A stretch of 39,624 bases of DNA from Akkermansiaceae bacterium (GTDB lineage: Bacteria; Verrucomicrobiota; Verrucomicrobiia; Verrucomicrobiales; Akkermansiaceae). Each line of letters starts with the position of its first letter. Within the stretch, counting starts at the first letter, position 1. The notes beneath the pieces are model-generated. The model ran no database searches, was not told the DNA's origin, and worked only from the letters and a program-made list of their open reading frames with translations. The translations under genes were made by a program, and so were the position numbers. Shown piece by piece: positions 34,162 to 39,624 of this stretch. The DNA lies in contig CAIZNN010000148.1 of NCBI GenBank assembly GCA_903934285.1, positions 1 through 39,624 on the forward strand, written 5' to 3'.

Positions 34162-34465
34162 CGTCGTTGGGATCCTCCTCCATGCCCGGCGGCAGAGCGG
34201 GAGCGTGGGCGCTTGCGGCTGCGGCTTCCGGTGAGCATTCGTTGTGGCTGCGAAGGGTGATGAGTTCAATCCGTCCGCGGGCGGTTTTGAGGATGGCTTC
34301 GCAGTGATTGAGGAGGGCGGAACCTTGTTCATAGCTGGAAACCAGTTCTTCGAGCGGCAGTTGCTCATGCTCCATGGACTCCACAATCGATTCCAGCCCG
34401 GCCAGGGCGTCTTCAAACGACTGGCCGGCGGGTGGTGGGGGGAGGTTGTCTTTTTTGCGAGGCAT
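34139..34465 (-). CDS. xseB: Exodeoxyribonuclease VII small subunit
   Basis: The 108-residue product has the XseB core SFEDALAGLESIVESMEHEQ, LPLEELVSSYEQGSALLNHC and a following helix EAILKTARGRIELI. It is longer than the usual ~75-80 residues owing to an Ala/Pro and acidic C-terminal extension (EEDPNDDDDIRLF) that overlaps dxs. With XseA it degrades single-stranded DNA to short oligonucleotides; xseA is not in this window. xseB-dxs adjacency is a common conserved order. ATG at 34465 is preferred to the GTG one codon earlier. Confidence 0.93.
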   Translation of the reverse strand: MPRKKDNLPPPPAGQSFEDALAGLESIVESMEHEQLPLEELVSSYEQGSALLNHCEAILKTARGRIELITLRSHNECSPEAAAASAHAPALPPGMEEDPNDDDDIRLF

Positions 34466-34470
34466 CACGG

Positions 34471-36273
34471 TTATTCCGGTTGGTCGGAGGTTTTGACGGG
34501 CTTGGCGCTGTAAAAGGTCATGTAATAACCCAGCAAGGGGATGCGGTACGGATACCGCTTGACGACGGTTTCCAGTTTCCTGTCCTTGTCGTAGACCGAG
34601 GTGAGGGTGGTGCCGGAGGCAATCATCGCCTGGCCATCAATGACGAGGGAGGTGAAGTCCTTGTACTTGGCCGGAATCTCTAACATGCTGCCCACGCCGT
34701 AGGACGACGGGGTGATGAGGATGCCGGCGCAGACCGAGTCCAGATCGGTGGCGATGTTGTCGAGTTTTTCAAAGCCGATGCGATCGGGCGGCAGCCAGAT
34801 GCTGATGCGATCGGCGTACCAAGCGACAGCCCACGGTTGGTCGGAGAAGGTGATCTGGTTTTCCGGGACGATGGTTTTGAGGCGCAGGTTGAGGGCTGGG
34901 GCGTAGTACGGCGGCCAGTGCGGCAGGCCGCCCTTATCGCGGTTTTGGATGCCGCGGCTGATTTTTTGGGGCAATGCCAGCAGCAGGGGCAGGGCGCAGA
35001 CGATGACGATGAAAATGTAGTGGACGTCGCGCAGGATCGGGGTGGTCGCCACGACCTCCAGCCGGCACCACAGAATCGAGAGAAAGGCCAACCCGTAGGC
35101 GGTCATGATGGGGGCAAAGACGAGGTGCAGCTGGTTGGGGTCCAAGCCAAGCGGGGTGACGCCGAAGAAGGCGAGGCCGACGGCGGTGGTGCACCACATC
35201 AGGAGGATGGCCCAGCGGAAGGTGGCGATGGGTTGGCGTTTGAACGGGTGCAGCAGCGCGATGAAAAACAACGGTGCGACGATGATGCCGGCGAGGAATG
35301 GGATGATGTCGGCGGTTTGGAGCAGCGCGATGCGGATGATTTTCGAGAGCAAGCCATTGAGGTTGATGTTGTCCTGGAGGTTGACCGTGCGCATGACGTC
35401 ATCCTCGGAACCGGCCAGGCCATTGTAGAGGGTGAGGTAAGCGGTGCCGAAAGGGTTGCCGCTGATGGCTTGGTTGCGCAGCATCACGAAGGTGGCCGGG
35501 ATGAGGATGAGCACCACGATGGCGACACTGACAATGCCGCGGGGCCGGAACGCGATGGCCGCAAAAATGATGTAGCCCAGCGCGATCCAGACCGTCATCC
35601 AGTGGGTGAGGGCCAACAACGTGAAAAACACCCCGGCTATGAGCGCCGGGGTCATCGCCACCCGGCCCTCGGCGGCGGCCTCAATCGCGCGATAGACGAA
35701 ATAAATGGCACAGGAGAACAGCAACAGCATCAGCATCTGCGGCAAGCCGCTCAGCGCGTAATTCCAGAACGATTCGCTGAAGAGCATGAGAATGGCGCAG
35801 ACCGCGGCGATTTTGGCGTCGAACACGCGCGAGATCAGCAGGTAGTTCACCCCGATGGCCATGAGGAAAAACAAGGTGCTGATGGCGGCAATGACCCGGT
35901 CGAGTGGGAAGATGAGTTCGTTTTCGCCCATTTGCCAGGTGCCGGGGGTGGTCGCGCCGACCACTTTGAGGACCGCCGCGGTGAGCAGCGGGTTGAGCGG
36001 GGAGTGGTAGGTGTCTTCAAACTTGGTGAAGGCGACGATGGAGTTTTTGGTTTTTTCGGCCTGGTTGTGGGCAGCGGGCCGGATCATTTTGCTGGTGAAG
36101 CCATTGCCGCGGGCGATTTCGCGGGCGATTTGGGCTTGCTCCATCGCTTGAGGCGAGTTGAGGCCACGGAACAGGGTGAAGAGGTTGCCCAGCGTCAGGG
36201 CAATCAGCACGAGAAAAAACAGGCTGCGGCGAATGATCGCGCCGGTATCAATGGCCTGGGAAGTGGCGTTCAT
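34471..36273 (-). CDS. Polytopic membrane protein, GT-C glycosyltransferase-like
   Basis: This 600-residue protein has about ten hydrophobic helices, starting with LFFLVLIALTLGNLFTLF (about residues 18-36), and a C-terminal soluble part from about residue 450. The first loop holds SPQAMEQAQIAREIARGNGF, then DTYHSPLNPLLTAAVLK. This layout resembles dolichyl-phosphate-mannose/ArnT-type (GT-C) glycosyltransferases, where an acidic first loop contacts the lipid-linked sugar donor. The match is by layout only and no strict motif was confirmed. The xseB start is 5 bp after its stop, so it heads the xseB-dxs unit. Confidence 0.6.
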   Translation of the reverse strand: MNATSQAIDTGAIIRRSLFFLVLIALTLGNLFTLFRGLNSPQAMEQAQIAREIARGNGFTSKMIRPAAHNQAEKTKNSIVAFTKFEDTYHSPLNPLLTAAVLKVVGATTPGTWQMGENELIFPLDRVIAAISTLFFLMAIGVNYLLISRVFDAKIAAVCAILMLFSESFWNYALSGLPQMLMLLLFSCAIYFVYRAIEAAAEGRVAMTPALIAGVFFTLLALTHWMTVWIALGYIIFAAIAFRPRGIVSVAIVVLILIPATFVMLRNQAISGNPFGTAYLTLYNGLAGSEDDVMRTVNLQDNINLNGLLSKIIRIALLQTADIIPFLAGIIVAPLFFIALLHPFKRQPIATFRWAILLMWCTTAVGLAFFGVTPLGLDPNQLHLVFAPIMTAYGLAFLSILWCRLEVVATTPILRDVHYIFIVIVCALPLLLALPQKISRGIQNRDKGGLPHWPPYYAPALNLRLKTIVPENQITFSDQPWAVAWYADRISIWLPPDRIGFEKLDNIATDLDSVCAGILITPSSYGVGSMLEIPAKYKDFTSLVIDGQAMIASGTTLTSVYDKDRKLETVVKRYPYRIPLLGYYMTFYSAKPVKTSDQPE

Positions 36274-36301
36274 GGGTGGAGGGTGGGCAGGGGCGGGGAC
36301 A

Positions 36302-37669
36302 TTACAGATGGAGATCTTTTAATTTGCGTTGCAGGGTGCGGCGGCTCAGGCCGAGGAGGTCCGCCGCGTGGGTCCGGTTGCCGTTGGCGGCACCCAAGGC
36401 GCAGCGGATGGCATCGGCTTCGAGGGCATGCAAGTTGAAAGCGGGCGGGTTTTCAAGGGTGATTTTGGTGGACGGGGTGGATTCCTCGGCCGGCGGGGGG
36501 GCGGAGCGCAAGAAATGCGGCAGATGGCGGGTGTCGATGACGCTTTCATTGCTCATGACCACGCCGTGCTCGATGACGGTGCGGAGTTCTCGCACATTGC
36601 CCGGCCAGTCATAGCTGAGCAGCATGTGGAGGGCGGCGTCGTTGAGCGGTTTGAGCGGGCGCTGGTTGTCCTTGGCAAATTCCTGGAGAAAACTGTTAGC
36701 CAGGAGCACGATGTCCTCGCGGCGCTTGCGCAGCGGGGGCATGTGGATGCGCACCACGTTGAGGCGGAAAAACAGGTCCTCGCGGAAACTGCCGGCATCG
36801 ACGAGCCCGCGGAGACTCTTGTTGGTGGCGGCGATGACGCGCACGTCGATCTTGATGGGGGTGTTGGAGCCGACCCGTTCGAGGGTGCGCTCGGAGAGGA
36901 TGCGCAGGAGTTTGACTTGGGTGGCGGGGTCGATCTCGCCGATTTCATCGAGAAAGATGGTGCCGCCGTCGGCTTGTTCGAAGCGGCCGATGCGGCGTTG
37001 GGCGGCCCCGGTGAAGGCGCCTTTTTCATGGCCGAAGAGTTCACTCTCGAGCAGTTGCGGCGAGAGCGCCGCGCAATGCACGATGACGAGCTTGGCGGCG
37101 GGCCGCCCCGACAAGTGGTGGAGGGTGTGGGCCACCACTTCCTTGCCGGTGCCCGATTCCCCTTCGATGAGGACGGTGGCCCGGGTGGGGGCGACCTGTT
37201 GGATGAGCTCGGTCACTTGGCGCATCGCGGCGGACTTGCCGATGAGGCGCTCGAGCTTGTGGCTCTGCTGGACCTGATGGGTGAGTTGGCGGTTCTCCGA
37301 CTCCAAGGAGCGGTTGCGCCGGGCGCGTTTGAGCAACATTTCCACTTCATCCAGGTTGAGCGGCTTGGTGACGAAGTGCCAGGCGCCGCGGCGCATCGCT
37401 TCGACGGCCGTGTCAACCGAACCGTAGGCGGTCATCATGATGGCCACCGGCGGCTCAGGCAGGGCCAGCGCCGAATCTAGCAAATCCATGCCGGACTCCG
37501 CGCCGAGCCGCAAATCGGTGAGGAGCAGTTCGATGGGTTCGGATTTGAGGATTTTCAACGCTTCGGCCGTGCCGGCCGCGGTGTACACATCGAACGCCTC
37601 CTCCAGCGCGCTGCGCAGGCCCTCGCGGGTGGCACGTTCGTCATCGACAATGAGCAGGGTGGGGAGCAT
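36302..37669 (-). CDS. Sigma-54-dependent NtrC-family response regulator
   Basis: The 455-residue protein has a receiver domain (about 1-118; LLIVDDE, phospho-acceptor D52 in LLLTDLRLG, Lys in VTKPLN). The AAA+ sigma-54 interaction domain has Walker A GESGTGKE, the GAFTGA loop, Walker B TIFLDEIGEI and DWPGNVREL. At the C-terminus is a Fis-type helix-turn-helix (THAADLLGLSRRTLQRKLKD). When phosphorylated it should open sigma-54 RNA polymerase complexes at its target promoters. The partner kinase gene lies 133 bp upstream on the same strand, separated by a hairpin repeat. Confidence 0.95.
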   Translation of the reverse strand: MLPTLLIVDDERATREGLRSALEEAFDVYTAAGTAEALKILKSEPIELLLTDLRLGAESGMDLLDSALALPEPPVAIMMTAYGSVDTAVEAMRRGAWHFVTKPLNLDEVEMLLKRARRNRSLESENRQLTHQVQQSHKLERLIGKSAAMRQVTELIQQVAPTRATVLIEGESGTGKEVVAHTLHHLSGRPAAKLVIVHCAALSPQLLESELFGHEKGAFTGAAQRRIGRFEQADGGTIFLDEIGEIDPATQVKLLRILSERTLERVGSNTPIKIDVRVIAATNKSLRGLVDAGSFREDLFFRLNVVRIHMPPLRKRREDIVLLANSFLQEFAKDNQRPLKPLNDAALHMLLSYDWPGNVRELRTVIEHGVVMSNESVIDTRHLPHFLRSAPPPAEESTPSTKITLENPPAFNLHALEADAIRCALGAANGNRTHAADLLGLSRRTLQRKLKDLHL

Positions 37670-37698
37670 GGGGTGTTAGTTATCAGGTGTCAGGGCAA

Positions 37699-37799
37699 AG
37701 ACAGAAGATCGCTGCGCTGCAAGACAGAAGACAGAAGACAAGAAAAGAAGGCGTCTGTGACTCCAATCTCTTGTCTGGGAGCGCAGCGGTCTTCTGTCT
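37699..37799. repeat. Hairpin repeat between kinase and regulator genes
   Basis: Left arm 37699-37718 (AGACAGAAGATCGCTGCGCT) pairs with right arm 37780-37799 over 20 bases with one mismatch. The interior repeats GACAGAAGAC. It belongs to the same family as 3040-3170 and fills most of the 133-bp gap. Confidence 0.9.
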
Positions 37800-37802
37800 G
37801 GC

Positions 37803-38969
37803 TTAGAGTTCAATGGCTGGGGTGGTGAGGAGTCTAACGGTGCGTTCGGTCCGCGGCAGGTGGATGATGACGCGGGTGCCGTGGTGGGTTTCGCTGGCGA
37901 TTTCGATTTCGCCGCCGTGTTGGCGCACGATGCGGCGGACGATGAGCAGGCCGAGGCCGGAGCCGGACGGCTTGGTGCTGCGGTAGGGTTCGAAGATGGC
38001 GCCCATGACCTCAGGCGAGATGCCGCTGCCATTGTCTTCGATGGTGATCCGGTATTCGTAGTCATTGCATTGGCTGCGCAGGGTGATGCGGCCATCGGTG
38101 GCGGGCAGCGCTTGATAGGCATTGCGGATCAGGTTGTAGAAAACCTGTTGGAATTGGCCGGGGTCGATGAGTGCCGGCGGCAGGGCGGCGGCCAGGTCGA
38201 GTTCCACGGCGATGTGGCGGGACGACAGTTCGGGTTCGAGCAAGCGGAGGGTTTCGTGGAGCAGGGCGTGGAGGTCGTGGCGTTCGCGCCGCGGGGTGGT
38301 CGGGCGCACCGCGTGGAGGAATTGTTTGAGGATGGTGTCGAGGCGTTGGATTTCCTCGCGCGCGGTGGCGAGGCTTTCCTCCAGCGGCGGGCGGTCCGCG
38401 GCGGGCAGTTTGCGCAATTTGCGGCCGAGGAGTTGGAGGTGGATATCGAGCGAATTGAGCGGATTGCCGATTTCGTGGGCGACTCCGGCGGCCAGCAGGG
38501 TCAGCGCGTTGAGGCGCTCGCTTTCCAAGGTTTCCTCGGCTTCGGCACGGGTGCTGGTCAGATCGCGCACCAGCATCACATAGCCCAGCGAGGCCGCCGA
38601 ATGAGCGTGCTCGTCGATCGGGGCCAGATAGAAATTGAGGTAGCGGTTCTCCGGATAGAACACCTCCAGGTCGCGACTGATCGAACGGCCGGGCTTGGCG
38701 AGGCTGTCCCAATCCAAGCCGCGGACCTGCGAGGAGAGTTTGTTGCCGACGGCGCGCTCCGGGTCGAGGCCGAAGAATTGGCAGGCGGCCTGATTGACGA
38801 AGCCAATGGTGCCATGCGGGTCGAGGATGATGACCCCTTCGCGGAGGGCTTCGAAGACTTTTTCGAGGAACCCCTTTTCGCGGATCAGACGGGCGAGGAT
38901 CTGTTGGACCTCGCCCGCTTCAACGCGGTCAAGGCGCGCAACGAGCTTTTCGAGAAAACCGGATTTCAT
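37803..38969 (-). CDS. PAS-containing sensor histidine kinase (NtrB-like)
   Basis: The 388-residue protein has a short N-terminal helix, a PAS domain (about 30-145; ALREGVIILDPHGTIGFVNQ, ACQFFGLDPE), a HisKA dimerisation domain with phospho-acceptor H165 in LLAAGVAHEIGNPLNSLDIH, and a HATPase domain (VFYNLIRNAYQALP, IEDNGSGISPEVMGAIFEPY, GSGLGLLIVRRIV). There are no membrane helices, so it senses a cytoplasmic signal, as NtrB does. It pairs with the NtrC-type regulator downstream. The ATG at 38969 is preferred; the frame to 39077 lies across the divergent cutA start. The signal is unknown. Confidence 0.93.
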   Translation of the reverse strand: MKSGFLEKLVARLDRVEAGEVQQILARLIREKGFLEKVFEALREGVIILDPHGTIGFVNQAACQFFGLDPERAVGNKLSSQVRGLDWDSLAKPGRSISRDLEVFYPENRYLNFYLAPIDEHAHSAASLGYVMLVRDLTSTRAEAEETLESERLNALTLLAAGVAHEIGNPLNSLDIHLQLLGRKLRKLPAADRPPLEESLATAREEIQRLDTILKQFLHAVRPTTPRRERHDLHALLHETLRLLEPELSSRHIAVELDLAAALPPALIDPGQFQQVFYNLIRNAYQALPATDGRITLRSQCNDYEYRITIEDNGSGISPEVMGAIFEPYRSTKPSGSGLGLLIVRRIVRQHGGEIEIASETHHGTRVIIHLPRTERTVRLLTTPAIEL

Positions 38970-39000
38970 GGAAAGACTGGCAAGGTGGCGGAAATCTGTT

Positions 39001-39360
39001 ATGAGCACGGGCATGCAAACCATGATTCTGGTCCTTTGCACGTTCCCCGATTGGGAGCAGGCGCGACAGATTGGCACGGTCTTGGTGGAAAGGCAACTGG
39101 TAGCCTGCGTGAATTTACTGCCCGGGGTGGAATCGATCTATCGCTGGAACGGGCAGGTCGAGCAAGCCGCGGAAGTGCTGGCGGTTTTCAAGACGGCAAG
39201 CGAGCTGTTTCCGGCCCTGGCCGAGGCGTTGGCGGCACTGCACCCGTATGAGGTGCCGGAAATCGTCGCGCTCCAGCCTGCGGCGGTGAGCGAGGCGTAT
39301 TTGGCGTGGCTGCTGGCGGCGGTGGCGGTGACGGTGACGCGTGAGGGCGTCAATCAATGA
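39001..39360 (+). CDS. cutA: Divalent-cation tolerance protein CutA
   Basis: The ~119-residue product shows the CutA pattern: ILVLCTFPDWEQARQIGTVL, VERQLVACVNLLPGVESIYR, WNGQVEQAAEVLAVFKT and HPYEVPEIVAL. CutA forms a very stable PII-like trimer and has been linked to copper tolerance in E. coli, although its wider role is unclear. ATG at 39001 is used; ATG at 39013 or 39022 would also preserve the fold. The kinase gene starts only 31 bp away on the other strand, so their promoters must overlap coding DNA. Confidence 0.93.
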   Translation: MSTGMQTMILVLCTFPDWEQARQIGTVLVERQLVACVNLLPGVESIYRWNGQVEQAAEVLAVFKTASELFPALAEALAALHPYEVPEIVALQPAAVSEAYLAWLLAAVAVTVTREGVNQ

Positions 39361-39425
39361 TTGTGCGGGCATTGAAGCGTCTCTGGATATTGTGCGGCGA
39401 ACAAAGAACGCTGTTGGCTAACATC

Positions 39426-39624
39426 TCAGAGATATTTCTCCATGAGCGGGCGTAACATCGCCAGTGCATCCCTGTAGCAGGTTGCCCGCAGGAGCATGGA
39501 GCGTAGCCAGCGGATGAACTGCAGACTGACTTCCGTGGGCCGGTAGAGGTCTTGGTAGAGCTTGAGCGGCAGCTCCCGGCCTGCCTGCGCGGCCATTTTG
39601 GCCCGCTGGGCCAAGCGCTGGTGC
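39426..39624 (-). CDS. C-terminal end of an unidentified protein
   Basis: The minus-strand frame is open to the right edge, so the gene starts outside the window. The visible 65 residues include ELPLKLYQDLYRPTEVSLQF and IRWLRSMLLRATCYRDALAM before LRPLMEKYL and a stop at 39426. They are helical in character and are not recognised. It converges with cutA with a 65-bp gap; no terminator hairpin was seen there. Confidence 0.5.
   Translation of the reverse strand, partial: HQRLAQRAKMAAQAGRELPLKLYQDLYRPTEVSLQFIRWLRSMLLRATCYRDALAMLRPLMEKYL

Noticed and set aside
34837-36438. Long plus-strand open frame of about 533 codons
   Set aside because: It lies fully antisense to the polytopic membrane protein gene and reaches the regulator gene. 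Its composition (Asp, Glu, Gly, His-rich) is that of a GC-rich shadow frame.
36329-37480. Plus-strand open frame of about 383 codons
   Set aside because: It is a shadow of the NtrC-type regulator, which has full domain support on the minus strand.
37860-39251. Long plus-strand open frame of about 463 codons
   Set aside because: It is antisense to the histidine kinase and then crosses cutA in another frame; both of those have clear family motifs.

Overview
The window looks like chromosomal DNA from a member of the Planctomycetes-Verrucomicrobia-Chlamydiae group, most likely a verrucomicrobium. This is inferred from the high GC content (roughly 65% by eye), a secreted protein resembling the hydrazine-synthase alpha domain with c-type haem motifs, ThuA, Gfo/Idh/MocA and SMP-30-type secreted proteins, a BspA-like leucine-rich-repeat protein with the C-terminal region typical of verrucomicrobial secreted proteins, and many short REP-like palindromes. 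No rRNA, tRNA or CRISPR array was seen.

Left part, 1-24.9 kb, mostly intact genes. It opens inside an IS200/RAYT-type transposase. An electron-transfer pair follows on the minus strand: a large acyl-CoA dehydrogenase and an ETF:quinone oxidoreductase-like flavoprotein with eight clustered cysteines. Next come a glycine-rich RRM protein, a possible ATP-grasp protein, ribosomal protein L28, a lipoprotein alpha/beta hydrolase, argG with a RidA-family gene, an orphan AddB-like nuclease, a Tat-exported oxidoreductase, a CBS-pair protein and a SMUG1-type uracil-DNA glycosylase. A two-gene secreted unit (SMP-30-like propeller plus LamG/TolB/dihaem protein) precedes DUF2585, DUF5069, ThuA and a PduO-type cobalamin adenosyltransferase.

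Middle part, about 25-32.2 kb, is an accessory scrapyard. An IS30-family remnant truncates a BspA-like gene. Two different ClpB-like fragments share one rearranged segment followed by REP palindromes and flank a complete RelE/ParE-type toxin-antitoxin pair. There are fragments of DUF488, SUMF1-like and DUF1016 genes. A distinctly AT-richer SIR2-like (DUF4917) gene is intact and is the best candidate for a defence function. A VapBC-like pair whose PIN toxin has an in-frame amber codon, and a small gene with an in-frame ochre codon, lie between two ~100-bp direct repeats.

Right part, 32.2-39.6 kb, returns to ordinary genes: dxs-xseB overlapping in the minus-strand direction, a large GT-C-like membrane protein, an NtrC-type response regulator with its PAS-containing histidine kinase, cutA, and the end of an unidentified gene at the right edge.

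Two sequence-level signals run across the window. Several families of small palindromic or hairpin repeats sit between genes, and the hexamer GTTAGA/TCTAAC occurs far more often than base composition would suggest.
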